The position numbers and the translations under genes are program-made. Below, in pieces: positions 8,810-17,387 of a DNA stretch of 64,000 nucleotides (position 1 is the stretch's first letter; the number at the start of each line of letters is the position of its first letter). Below the pieces are notes generated by a model. The model had not been told where the DNA came from. It searched no databases and was given only the letters and a program-made list of their open reading frames with translations. Source of the DNA: Kribbella italica (lineage in GTDB: Bacteria; Actinomycetota; Actinomycetes; Propionibacteriales; Kribbellaceae); contig NZ_JACHMY010000001.1 of NCBI RefSeq assembly GCF_014205135.1, positions 1,488,001-1,552,000 of the forward strand, in the 5' to 3' direction.

Positions 8810-10479
8810 AGAGCATCACCCGGGCGGTCGCTGTCGCAGGGGCGCTGGCCCTCGCGCTGGCCGCTTGCAACGCCAACGACAAGTCCACGCCCGGCGCCGG
8901 CGGCAGCGACGCGGCCGCCGAGAAGGGCGGCACGTTCCACATCCTGAGCACCAGCAAGGAGATCAGCTACGACCCGGCCAAGAGCCAGAACCTCGGCATC
9001 AGCGGCATCCACCTGGTGCTGCGCGGCCTGACCTCGTGGAAGACCACCGAGGGCAAGGGCGCCGAGATCGTGCCCGACCTGGCCACCGACACCGGGCAGG
9101 TCAGCGACGGCGGCAAGACCTGGACGTACAAGCTCAAGCCGGGCCTGAAGTACGCCGACGGCTCGCCGATCGTCGCCGCCGACCTCAAGTACGGCGTCGA
9201 GCGGTCGTTCGCGCCGGAGCTGTCCGGCGGTCTGGGCTACCACAAGTCCCTGCTGGCCGGCGCCGAGAAGTACACCGGCCCGTACAAGGGCCAGCAGCTC
9301 ACGTCGATCGAGGCGCCGGACGACACCACGATCGTGTTCAAGCTGAACAAGCCGTACGGCGACTGGCCGTGGATCGTCAGCATGCCGGCCTTCTCGCCGG
9401 TGCCGAAGAAGGCCGACACCGACCCGGCGCACTACGGTGAGGACCCCGTGGCCAGCGGCCCCTACCAGATCAAGTCGTACGCGCCGGGCTCGAAGCTGGA
9501 GCTGGAGCGCAACCCGAACTGGGACCAGGCGACCGACCCGGCGCGGACCGCGCTGCCGGACACGATCGTCACCGACATGGGTCTGCAGCCCGACGTCATC
9601 AACCAGCGGCTGATCGCCGACGCCGGCGACGACCAGTTCGCCGCCACCACCGGGACGTCGGTGCCGGCCGCGCTGATCCCGACCGTGACCGGCAACGCCG
9701 CGGTCAAGGCCCGGGTGGCGACGTCGCCGTCCGGTGCGCTGCAGTACCTGGCGATGAACAACAAGCGCCCGGCGCTGGCCAACCCGGAGGTCCGCAAGGC
9801 GATCCAGTACGCCGTCGACAAGCAGGCCGTCCAGGTCGCCGAGGGCGGCCCGGAGTTCGGTGGCGAGATCGCGACCACGCTGATCACGCCCGGCATCGAG
9901 GGCTACACCAAGTTCGACCTGTACCAGGCGCCGCCGCAGGGCGACCCCGACAAGGCCAAGTCGATGCTCGCCGCCGCGGGAGCCACGAACCTGAACCTGG
10001 TGCTGGCCGCGGACAACCAGAAGCTCGGCGTCGCGCAGGCGATCCAGCAGGGCCTGAAGCGGGCCGGGATCACCGTCACCATCAAGCCGTACGAGGCCGA
10101 GGCGCTGACCGAGGTGCAGACCAACGCCAAGGGCGACTACGACCTGACCGTCGGCAGCTGGCTGCCGGACTTCCCGAGCGCGATCGGCAACATCCAGCCG
10201 CTGTTCGCCTCGTCGGAGATCGGCAACGGCGGGTACAACCTGTCGCGCTACTCCAACCCGGCCGTCGACACCGCGATCGCCGCGGCGACCGGTGAGCCGG
10301 ACCACACCAAGGCCGCGGCCCAGTGGGCCGCGCTGGACCAGCAGATCCTCGGCGACGCGCCGTTGGTCCCGCTGCTCTACGCGACCAACGCGTTCCTGCA
10401 CGGGTCGAAGGTGCAGGACTTCTACCTGGGCGCCTACCCGCCGTACCCGAACGTGCTGATCGTGGGTCTGAGCAAGTAG
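8806..10479 (+). CDS. Substrate-binding lipoprotein of peptide ABC importer (SBP family 5)
   Basis: 557 residues, normal for the DppA/OppA class. A lipoprotein signal ends in LAAC with Cys at position 21; acylation at that Cys anchors the protein outside the membrane. A Ser/Gly/Ala linker is followed by the family-5 body: ISYDPAKSQNLG, LKPGLKYADGSPIVAADLKYGVERSF, and a C-terminal DAPLVPLLYATN segment. It captures the solute and delivers it to the two permeases. Placing the binding protein last in the operon is uncommon. The stop lies 3 nt from the stop of the convergent HAD gene, with no separate terminator between them. Confidence 0.93.
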   Translation: MKSITRAVAVAGALALALAACNANDKSTPGAGGSDAAAEKGGTFHILSTSKEISYDPAKSQNLGISGIHLVLRGLTSWKTTEGKGAEIVPDLATDTGQVSDGGKTWTYKLKPGLKYADGSPIVAADLKYGVERSFAPELSGGLGYHKSLLAGAEKYTGPYKGQQLTSIEAPDDTTIVFKLNKPYGDWPWIVSMPAFSPVPKKADTDPAHYGEDPVASGPYQIKSYAPGSKLELERNPNWDQATDPARTALPDTIVTDMGLQPDVINQRLIADAGDDQFAATTGTSVPAALIPTVTGNAAVKARVATSPSGALQYLAMNNKRPALANPEVRKAIQYAVDKQAVQVAEGGPEFGGEIATTLITPGIEGYTKFDLYQAPPQGDPDKAKSMLAAAGATNLNLVLAADNQKLGVAQAIQQGLKRAGITVTIKPYEAEALTEVQTNAKGDYDLTVGSWLPDFPSAIGNIQPLFASSEIGNGGYNLSRYSNPAVDTAIAAATGEPDHTKAAAQWAALDQQILGDAPLVPLLYATNAFLHGSKVQDFYLGAYPPYPNVLIVGLSK

Positions 10480-10482
10480 GTC

Positions 10483-10980
10483 CTACGTCCGGCCCTCGTT
10501 CTCCTGGGCCTCGAAGAGGGTCGGCTGGGTCTCGGCATCGAGTCCCCAGTCGGCCCTCAGCACGGTGTAGCCGGCCTTCTCAGCGGCGGCGCAGACCTTG
10601 ACGTCGTCGTCGACCAGGATCGCGACCGGGCGATCGGCCTTGAGCTGCTCCAAGCGGTAGAGCTTCATCGTCGCCGACGGCCGGCGGTCGTTGTTGCGCC
10701 GCATGAACAGCTGTCCGTCCGGGAAGCCGTTGTCCTTCAGCCACTTCACCGTGTCCCGCCGCAGCCGCTCGGGCCGGCCGGTGAGATAGACGAGCTCGTG
10801 CCCCTCGGCCAGCTGGGTCGCGACAGCCAGTCCCTCGTCCAGCACCGCGTCGTCCTTGGCGCCGGCGAAGAACGAGTCCCAGTCCTTCGGCTTCCTGTTC
10901 AGGAAATGGACGCGCCGGCTGGTGTCGGACAGCGTCGCGTCGATGTCCAGTACGGCGTACGGCGGCTTGTCGTCAGGCAC
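10483..10980 (-). CDS. HAD-superfamily phosphatase (polynucleotide kinase 3'-phosphatase-like)
   Basis: 165 residues from GTG 10980. The HAD nucleophile motif is seen as LDIDATLSD, the second motif as LVYLTGRPERLR, a basic residue region follows (SATMKLYRLEQL), and the acidic motif is AILVDDDVKV. The arrangement resembles the phosphatase domain of T4 Pnkp-type enzymes, which removes 3' phosphates from nucleic acid ends. Other small HAD phosphatases look similar, so the nucleic-acid role is inference. It is followed 15 nt upstream on the same strand by an acetyltransferase gene. Confidence 0.75.
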   Translation of the reverse strand: MPDDKPPYAVLDIDATLSDTSRRVHFLNRKPKDWDSFFAGAKDDAVLDEGLAVATQLAEGHELVYLTGRPERLRRDTVKWLKDNGFPDGQLFMRRNNDRRPSATMKLYRLEQLKADRPVAILVDDDVKVCAAAEKAGYTVLRADWGLDAETQPTLFEAQENEGRT

Positions 10981-10995
10981 GGAGATCAGTGTCCC

Positions 10996-11559
10996 CTATG
11001 CGTCGCGGCAGGCCTCAGCTGACCAGGTCTCCCGGTCGACGGCGTACTCGACCTCGCCGTGCTCGGTCCCCGGCAACGGATCCTCGAAGACCACGTGGAA
11101 CACCCGCACGAACCGCAGCCCCGACTTCACCATCACCCTCCGGGACTTGGTGTTGACGGCCATCGTGTCGGCCACCACCCGCTCGGCCCCGAGGTCGGTG
11201 AACGCCTTGGCGATCAGCGCCCGCGTCCCCTCGGTCGCGTACCCGTGGCCCCAGGTCTGGCGCCGCAGCCGGTAGCCCACGTCCACCGTCCCCGGCGTCG
11301 CCGTCGGCTGCAGCCCGAACCACCCCACGAACTCGCCCGTCGCCTTCTCGTGCGCCGCGAACGTCCCCAGCCCCGGGTGCCGCGCGTAGACGTCGAGCAT
11401 CCCCGGCAGCACCTTGTTCTCGATCTCGTCCCGCGGCGTCACCTTCCCGGTCAGGAACCGCATCACCTCGAGATCCGAGTCCAGCCCGACCAGCAGCTCC
11501 ACGTCCCCACTCGTGAACTCCCGCAGCACCAGGCGCGCGGTCTCCAGGTACGTCTCCAT
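10996..11559 (-). CDS. GNAT-family N-acetyltransferase (RimJ/RimL type)
   Basis: 187 residues. ATG at 11559 is preferred over an ATG 12 codons upstream because CCAGGA lies at a normal distance before it and homologous N-termini begin ETxRLxLR. It shows TYLETARLVLREF, the acceptor region FVGWFGLQPT, and the acetyl-CoA loop RRQTWGHGYATEGTRALIAKAF. This group acetylates protein or amino-sugar amines using acetyl-CoA; the target is unknown. It is divergent from the SbcD-like gene across a 195-bp region that holds at least one promoter. Confidence 0.85.
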   Translation of the reverse strand: METYLETARLVLREFTSGDVELLVGLDSDLEVMRFLTGKVTPRDEIENKVLPGMLDVYARHPGLGTFAAHEKATGEFVGWFGLQPTATPGTVDVGYRLRRQTWGHGYATEGTRALIAKAFTDLGAERVVADTMAVNTKSRRVMVKSGLRFVRVFHVVFEDPLPGTEHGEVEYAVDRETWSAEACRDA

Positions 11560-11754
11560 GCGCCGATCCTGGGTGATGGACGGGCGGCACGGCAACGGGG
11601 TTTCGCGGCCGCGCCGGCGGAGCGGACCAGACCGGAAAGAGTCGGTGTTCTGTCAGGGAGATTCCGAATGGGTGTTCGGATGCCGGGCGGTCGAGGGGTT
11701 GTGGGTGTGTTGGGTTGGGCGGTAGTCGGTGGGTCGGGTTAGCGTTCTCGCGCG

Positions 11755-12966
11755 ATGGACGAATCGATCACGTTTCTGCACAGTTCGGACTGGCAGCTGG
11801 GGATGATGCGCCGGTTCCTGGGGCCGGACGGTCAGGCCCGGTGGGGTCAGGCGCGGCTGGACGCTGTCGCGCGGATCGGTGAGGTCGCGGAACGGACCGG
11901 TGCGCGGTTCCTGGTGGTCACCGGGGACGTGTTCGAGCACAACCAGGTCGAGCGGCAGACGATCCTGCGCGCGTGCGAGGCGCTGAAGCGGATCCCGGTG
12001 CCGGTGGTGCTGCTGCCGGGTAACCACGATGCCCTCGAGCCGGGCTCGTTGTGGACGTCGGCGCAGTGGGCCGCGCACAAGCCGGACCATGTGCGGGTGG
12101 TGACCGATGAGAGGCCGTTCGAGGTGGTGCCGGGGGTCGAGATCGTCGGAGCGCCCTGGCGTTCGCGCCGGCCGGTGTCGGACCCGGCAGCCCCGGGCTA
12201 CGCCGGGCTCGAGCCCGTCGCCCAGAGCGCCAAGAGCCGCGCGACGAGCAGCAGCACGGGCGGCGCGAAGGGCAGCGGCACAGGTGGCGCGAAGGGCGCC
12301 CAGCCCGCCGTACGGCGGATCCTGCTCGCGCACGGGCAGCTGACCAGCCTGAGCGGCGGCATGTCCGACGTACCGACCATCGACCAGGCGGCGCTCGAGG
12401 CCGCGGTCGAGGACGGGCGCCTGCAGTACGTCGGGCTCGGCGACCGGCACTCGATGACCGAGGTGACCGAGCGGATCTGGTTCTCCGGGACGCAGGAGGT
12501 CACCGCGCCGGAGGAGACGCATCCGGGCAACGTGCTGGCCGTGACGCTGACCGGGGACGCGATCACCGTCGAGCCGCAGCGGGTCGGCGCGTGGCACATG
12601 GTCGAGCACCACGCGGAGCTGGACGGCGAGGAGTCGCTGAAGGCGCTGGAGGACTGGTTCGCCGAGCTGCCGGACAAGGAGCGGACGTACGTGCGGCTGG
12701 CCGCCGATGGGTCGCTGCCGTTGCCGCTGATGAGCCGGCTGGACGCGACGCTCGACGCGCTGGGCGAAGTGTTCGCCAGCGTCGAGAAGTGGCCCAAGTT
12801 CTGGACCGTCCGGCCCGCGCCGGAGGCCGCCGACCTGGACGCGCTGCAGCTGAGCGGTCCGGCCCGGGCGGCGATGGAGGAGCTGCGGCAGGCGCTCGCC
12901 GGTGGCGACGAGGCGGCCGGTGCCGCGCTGACCTTGATGCACCGTCTGGCCAGGGACGCCGGATGA
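11755..12966 (+). CDS. SbcD/Mre11-type DNA repair exonuclease (YhaO-like)
   Basis: 403 residues. Calcineurin-like metallophosphoesterase motifs are in order: SSDWQLG (DxH replaced by DWQ), VTGDVFEHN (GDxxE/N), LLPGNHDALEP (GNHD), and LLAHGQL (xHG), with GDRHS at the end. An Ala/Gly/Ser-rich low-complexity insert sits at about residues 160-185. It is the nuclease half of a two-gene nuclease-ATPase complex; its stop overlaps the ATPase start as ATGA. A -10-like TAGCGT at 11740-11745 lies 9 nt before the ATG, suggesting a very short or absent leader. Confidence 0.87.
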   Translation: MDESITFLHSSDWQLGMMRRFLGPDGQARWGQARLDAVARIGEVAERTGARFLVVTGDVFEHNQVERQTILRACEALKRIPVPVVLLPGNHDALEPGSLWTSAQWAAHKPDHVRVVTDERPFEVVPGVEIVGAPWRSRRPVSDPAAPGYAGLEPVAQSAKSRATSSSTGGAKGSGTGGAKGAQPAVRRILLAHGQLTSLSGGMSDVPTIDQAALEAAVEDGRLQYVGLGDRHSMTEVTERIWFSGTQEVTAPEETHPGNVLAVTLTGDAITVEPQRVGAWHMVEHHAELDGEESLKALEDWFAELPDKERTYVRLAADGSLPLPLMSRLDATLDALGEVFASVEKWPKFWTVRPAPEAADLDALQLSGPARAAMEELRQALAGGDEAAGAALTLMHRLARDAG

Positions 12967-15740
12967 GACTGCACAGCCTGACGCTGCGGAACTTCCGCGG
13001 CGTCGCGGAGCGCACTGTCCAGCTGCCCGCGATCGGTACGACCGTCGTGGTCGGTGACAACGAGGTCGGCAAGTCCAGCCTGGTCGAGGCGTTCGCGCTG
13101 GTTTTCGACTTCCCGGACGACTCCAAGTCCAAGCGGATCGCCGACGTCCAGCCGGTCGGCCACGACGTCGCGCCCGAGGTGACGGTCGAGCTGACCCTGG
13201 GCGGCCGCGAGTTGACCTACACCAAGCGCTGGCTGAAGAACCGGTCCACCGAGCTGTCCGTGGTCACGCCGGACGGCCGCCGCCAGACGTTCACCGGTCG
13301 CGAGGCGCACAACGAGGCCGAGCGGCTCTTCACCGAGAACGTCGACCCGGTGCTCTGGCAAACCCTCATGGTCAGCCAGGGCCAGTCGCTGATCCTGCCG
13401 ACGCCCGCCGACGCCGAGCCGCTGATCACCGCCGTCACCGCCGAGTCCGGTACGCCGGTCGACGGCGCCTCGATGCCGCTGGTCTCCGCGGTCGAGCACG
13501 AGTTCCTGCGGTACTGGACGCCGCGCGGCCGCCCGACCGGGGACTTCGCCAAGTCGGCCCAGGCGGTGACCGCGGCCGAGCTGCGATCCGCGCAGGCCGC
13601 CAAGGCGATGGAGGAGGTCGTCGCCGACATCCGCCGGGCCGAGCGGCTCGCTCTCGACCTGGAAGACCTCAGCAGCAGGCTGGCCGAGCACCTCAAGTCC
13701 GTCGAGGAGCTGCGGGTCCGTAAGAAGGAGACCGACGAGATCCTGCTGCGGCGCGACTCGGTGCGCGCCCGGGCCGAGACGGCGCGGGCCCGGCTTGAGA
13801 ACCACACCCGCACCCGGCTGGAGCGCGAGCGGCTGCTCACCGAGCTCGAGCGCTTCACCACGGCCGCCGGTGAGCTGGCCGAGCTGCGCACCGAGGCGGA
13901 GAAGGTCGCCAAGGCCTCCACCGACACGCTGCACGCCGCCGAGGCCGCGCTGGCCGAGGTGGTCGAGCTGAAGGACGACCGGCGCGGTGACGTGCAGCAC
14001 GCCGAGCAGCGGGTGTCCGAGCTGATGGACCGCGCCGAGCTGGACCGGCTGACCGGCCAGCAGGCCGAGCTGGCCGACGTACGGGCCCGGATCGCCGCGG
14101 CGTCGCGGGTGCTTGACGGGATCAAGGTGACCGACGCGCTGGTTGCCGAGCTGGAGGACTCGCGGGCGAGGGTGGTCGAGGCGCGGGCGGCGCTGGCGGC
14201 CGGCGTACCGGATGTGCTGGTACGACGGCTCGGCGCCGAGGAGGTCTCGCTGACCGGGACCGGGCTGGACGCTCACGGCGTCGAGGTTCCGCCGCAGCTG
14301 GCGGAGGGTGCCGAGCTGTCGATGCTCGTGTCCGGCGAGCTGCACATCGGCGTACCGGGTCAGCTCGAGGTGACCGTTCGCGCCGGGGGTGACGCGGCCT
14401 CGCTGCGGTCGCTGGTCGACGAGGCCGTACGGCGGGAGACGGACCTGCTGAAGCGGGCCAAGGTCCGTGACCTGCAGGCTGCGCGGGAGCTGCTGCGCAA
14501 GAGCGATACCGCGTCGGCGGAGCTGCAGGAGGCCCGGCGGACCGAGCGGTCGCTGACCGCCGGCGGTGACCCGGGGGAGCGGATCGCCTTGCTGGCGGCG
14601 CGGCTGGGCGTCTTCGGCGACGAGCCGGCCGAGGACGAGGACGAGACGCCCAAGGGCAAGCAGCAGCCGGCGGTGGAGAACGTGCCGGGACAGATGTCGC
14701 TGTTCGAGGAGTTCGCCGAGGACACCTTCGACTTCGAGGACCTGGTGATGCCGGAGCCGCTGGCGCCGGACGACCTGGCCGGTGCGCAGCGTGCGCTGGA
14801 GGACGCGCGGACCGAGCTGGCGACGGCGGAGCGGTTGCTGGCCGACGCGGAGTTCGCGGCGGCGCAGGCGCGGAAGGCGGCCGACGAGGACCGGTCCGAG
14901 GCGCAGCAGGCGCGGGCCCGGGCGGAGCTGGCGGCTGAGCGCGTTGCTGCGGCGACGGCCTCGTTGGAGGCGGCTCGTGCAGTGCTCGCCGACGAAGACG
15001 TCGACGCGGCCGAGGAGCAGGCGACCGGCGAGGTCGAGGCTGTGCTGGAGGAGTACACCGCCGTGCAGGAGCAGGTGGACGCTGCCGGGGCCGACCACGT
15101 CGAGGGCGAGCTGGCTGACGCGTTGGCGGTCGCCGGGCGGCTGCAGGGCGAGCGGGACACCCTGCGCGACTCACTCCGTACGACGGAGGGCCGGCTGGAG
15201 CAGTCGGGGCGTGACGGGCTGGCGACTCGGCAGGACACGGCGGGGGTGGAGCTGGCCGCCGTACGGGCCGAGCACGAGAACCTGCAACGCCGGGCCGAGG
15301 CCGCACGGCGAGTGCACGAGACGCTGGGCCGGCACCGGGCCGCGGCGCAGACGAAGTACTCGGAGCCCTTGCAGAGCAGGATCGAGGCGCTCGGCCGCAG
15401 TGTCTACGGGCCGACGTTCCGCGTCTGGCTCGACGACGACCTGGCCGTCGCCGAACGCGAGCTGGACGGCAACCGGCTGCGGATCGAGTCGCTGTCCACC
15501 GGCGCCCAGGAACAGCTCGCGATCATCACCCGGCTCGCGATCAGCCACCTGGTCAGCACCACCGAGAACAGCGTGCCCGTCATCTTCGACGACGCCCTCG
15601 GCTGGTCCGACAAGGCCCGCCTGCGCGACATGGGCACCCTGCTCGGCCGCGCCGGCGACCACGGCCAGGTCATCATCCTGACCTGCATGCCCGACCGCTA
15701 CGAGTACGTGCCCCGGGCAACCTTCATCAAGCTGCAGTGA
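12963..15740 (+). CDS. SbcC/Rad50-like SMC-type ATPase without zinc hook (YhaN-like)
   Basis: 925 residues. Walker A GDNEVGKSS is near residue 33. Long coiled coils follow, with a beta-rich insert at about residues 410-480 where Rad50 would have its hook. The C-terminal ATPase half has signature LSTGAQEQL and Walker B VPVIFDDALGW. No CxxC zinc hook exists; the only cysteine visible is near the C-terminus. An acidic linker at about 558-600 contains QMSLF (residues 577-581, encoded at 14691-14705), close to the sliding-clamp binding consensus QL(S/D)LF. It is expected to form a DNA-end processing complex with the upstream nuclease. Confidence 0.87.
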   Translation: MRLHSLTLRNFRGVAERTVQLPAIGTTVVVGDNEVGKSSLVEAFALVFDFPDDSKSKRIADVQPVGHDVAPEVTVELTLGGRELTYTKRWLKNRSTELSVVTPDGRRQTFTGREAHNEAERLFTENVDPVLWQTLMVSQGQSLILPTPADAEPLITAVTAESGTPVDGASMPLVSAVEHEFLRYWTPRGRPTGDFAKSAQAVTAAELRSAQAAKAMEEVVADIRRAERLALDLEDLSSRLAEHLKSVEELRVRKKETDEILLRRDSVRARAETARARLENHTRTRLERERLLTELERFTTAAGELAELRTEAEKVAKASTDTLHAAEAALAEVVELKDDRRGDVQHAEQRVSELMDRAELDRLTGQQAELADVRARIAAASRVLDGIKVTDALVAELEDSRARVVEARAALAAGVPDVLVRRLGAEEVSLTGTGLDAHGVEVPPQLAEGAELSMLVSGELHIGVPGQLEVTVRAGGDAASLRSLVDEAVRRETDLLKRAKVRDLQAARELLRKSDTASAELQEARRTERSLTAGGDPGERIALLAARLGVFGDEPAEDEDETPKGKQQPAVENVPGQMSLFEEFAEDTFDFEDLVMPEPLAPDDLAGAQRALEDARTELATAERLLADAEFAAAQARKAADEDRSEAQQARARAELAAERVAAATASLEAARAVLADEDVDAAEEQATGEVEAVLEEYTAVQEQVDAAGADHVEGELADALAVAGRLQGERDTLRDSLRTTEGRLEQSGRDGLATRQDTAGVELAAVRAEHENLQRRAEAARRVHETLGRHRAAAQTKYSEPLQSRIEALGRSVYGPTFRVWLDDDLAVAERELDGNRLRIESLSTGAQEQLAIITRLAISHLVSTTENSVPVIFDDALGWSDKARLRDMGTLLGRAGDHGQVIILTCMPDRYEYVPRATFIKLQ

Positions 15741-15959
15741 TCACAGGTCGTCCGGAGAGCCCTGCTGGGCTTTCCGGTCTGCGGCCGCCCGTTGCTCCTG
15801 GTGGGAGCTGTACGCCGTGGTGTGGTACGCCTCGTCGTACGCCGCCATCGCCGCGCTGAGGCCGGAACCTGCCGTGCCGCGTTTGCGTGACCACCTGGCC
15901 AGCCCGGTGAAGGCGGCCAGCGTGATGGTCAGCGCGAGCGCGGCGATCAAGTACGGCAC
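15741..15959 (-). CDS. Small single-pass membrane protein
   Basis: 72 residues. One N-terminal membrane helix (YLIAALALTITLAAFTGLA, residues 3-21) is followed by a basic stretch and a hydrophilic tail with Tyr-rich AYDEAYHTTAYSSHQ. It resembles the short actinobacterial DUF6191-type proteins, which have no known function; that assignment is tentative. The stop abuts the stop of the convergent SbcC-like gene with no intergenic bases, and the gene sits 9 nt from the anti-sigma gene stop on the same strand. Confidence 0.6.
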   Translation of the reverse strand: MPYLIAALALTITLAAFTGLARWSRKRGTAGSGLSAAMAAYDEAYHTTAYSSHQEQRAAADRKAQQGSPDDL

Positions 15960-15968
15960 GGGTCCAGG

Positions 15969-16712
15969 CTAGGCCATCTGGACCATGGCGATGATGGGCT
16001 CGGTGGGAGTCACGGCGCCGGGGGAGTTCTCGACGGTGATGCCCAGCGCGGTCTTGTCCTTGATGCCGCCGGTGAACAGCCTGGTGGTCTCCGGGGTGGC
16101 CAGGCCGGCCGAGTGCGGGGTCCGGGACTTGTCCATCAGCCAGAGCTGGTAGGTCTTGCCGTCGGGCAGCTTGGGCAGGCCGCGCAAGAGGACGATCGCT
16201 CGGTCCTGCCGGGCGGACAGCACTACTGCCGCGCTGCCGCCACCAGCCACAGCTCCGCGGGCTGTGCGGGCGTCGGGCTGGGCCAGCAGGCCGGCCAGGT
16301 CCCTGTTCTGCTGCTCGACCTCCTGGCTGTCACGGTACTGGTCGATGGCGATCCCGCCGGTGGCGGCGACGGCCAGAGCCGCGGCGGCCAGGGCGAGCAT
16401 CGAGCGACGCGTACGGCGTGCCCTGAGCGGTGTGGCGACCTCGGCCGGCTCGAGCTCGGCGTCGGTGTCGGTGACGATCGGCGGGAGCTGCCGGGTCGCC
16501 GCGATCTCCGACAGGACCCGTGCCTTCAGCGCGGCCGGCGGTGGCGTCGCAACCGCCGTCCCGAGTTTGTTGGCCGCTTCCCTCAGCTCGGCCACCTCTG
16601 ACCGGCACGACGGGCAGTCGGCCAGGTGCGCCTCGAACCCGATCCGTTCGTCCTCGGGCAGTGCGTTCAGTACGTAGGGACCGGTCAGCATGTGCACGTC
16701 CGGTGTTGTCAT
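15969..16712 (-). CDS. rskA: Anti-sigma-K factor, RskA family
   Basis: 247 residues. ATG 16712 was chosen because GGGGAGGTGA precedes it at good spacing; a GTG 3 codons upstream overlaps that site. The N-terminal anti-sigma domain has the zinc-finger-like CPSCRSEV. One membrane helix lies at about residues 108-125 (MLALAAAALAVAATGG). The C-terminal extracytoplasmic RskA domain has the family motif LPDGKTYQLWLMD and ends in a Gly/Pro-rich PTEPIIAMVQMA. It holds SigK at the membrane until degraded. It begins 5 nt after the sigK stop, forming a two-gene operon. Confidence 0.9.
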   Translation of the reverse strand: MTTPDVHMLTGPYVLNALPEDERIGFEAHLADCPSCRSEVAELREAANKLGTAVATPPPAALKARVLSEIAATRQLPPIVTDTDAELEPAEVATPLRARRTRRSMLALAAAALAVAATGGIAIDQYRDSQEVEQQNRDLAGLLAQPDARTARGAVAGGGSAAVVLSARQDRAIVLLRGLPKLPDGKTYQLWLMDKSRTPHSAGLATPETTRLFTGGIKDKTALGITVENSPGAVTPTEPIIAMVQMA

Positions 16713-16717
16713 GGCCC

Positions 16718-17317
16718 TCACCTCCCCGTCACACCCAGGCAGTCGCGCAGCCTGATCAGGCCGTCGCGCATCCGCGCTTTGATCGTTGCCAGCTTCGCGT
16801 CCAGCAGTTCGGCCACTTCGCGGTAGGAGTAGCCGCCGTAGTAGGCCAGCGTCACCGACTCGCGTTGCAGCTCGGTCAAGGCCGACAGGCAGTGGCGGAC
16901 CTGCTCGACCTCGAGATTCGTGGTGACCGCCTCGGCGACCTCGTCGTACGCCGTGGTGGAGCTGGCCGCGGCGACGGCCTGCTCCCGGTCGGTGGCCGAC
17001 TGCTCCGAGCGGACCCGGTCGATCGCGCGCCGGTGCGCCATCGTCAGGATCCAGGAGGTCGGTGAGCCGCGGTCGGCGTCGTACCGGGTGGCGGTCCGCC
17101 AGACCTCGACCATCACCTCCTGGGTGACTTCCTCGGACTGGGCCGGGTTGCGCAGCACGCGCCGGATCAGTCCGAACACCCGCGGCGTCATCTGGTCGTA
17201 GAGGACCGAGAACGCGTCGGTGTCACCACGCGCCACCCGGGCCATCAGCTCGGCAGGCGTCGTACCGCCGGTGCCGGTCACCACCGGCCACGGAAGAGCT
17301 GTCGACTCCTCGCTCAC
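16718..17317 (-). CDS. sigK: ECF sigma factor SigK
   Basis: 199 residues from GTG 17317. An ATG two codons upstream (17323) touches the GAAGAGG ribosome site directly, whereas the GTG is 6 nt from it, so the GTG is preferred. Region 2 includes EVTQEVMVEVWRTATRYD and the -10 recognition segment SWILTMAHRRAIDRVR. Region 4 includes ESVTLAYYGGYSYREVAELL and TIKARMRDGLIRLRDCLG. The last is the C-terminal pattern of mycobacterial SigK. Adjacent RskA is its specific inhibitor. In mycobacteria SigK controls secreted antigens; targets here cannot be predicted. Confidence 0.9.
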   Translation of the reverse strand: MSEESTALPWPVVTGTGGTTPAELMARVARGDTDAFSVLYDQMTPRVFGLIRRVLRNPAQSEEVTQEVMVEVWRTATRYDADRGSPTSWILTMAHRRAIDRVRSEQSATDREQAVAAASSTTAYDEVAEAVTTNLEVEQVRHCLSALTELQRESVTLAYYGGYSYREVAELLDAKLATIKARMRDGLIRLRDCLGVTGR

Positions 17318-17387
17318 GGGCATCCTCTTCGCTCGTCAGAACTCGGTCGGAAGAGCTTCGGAGCAGAGGCCGTGGCGGATGGGTCTC

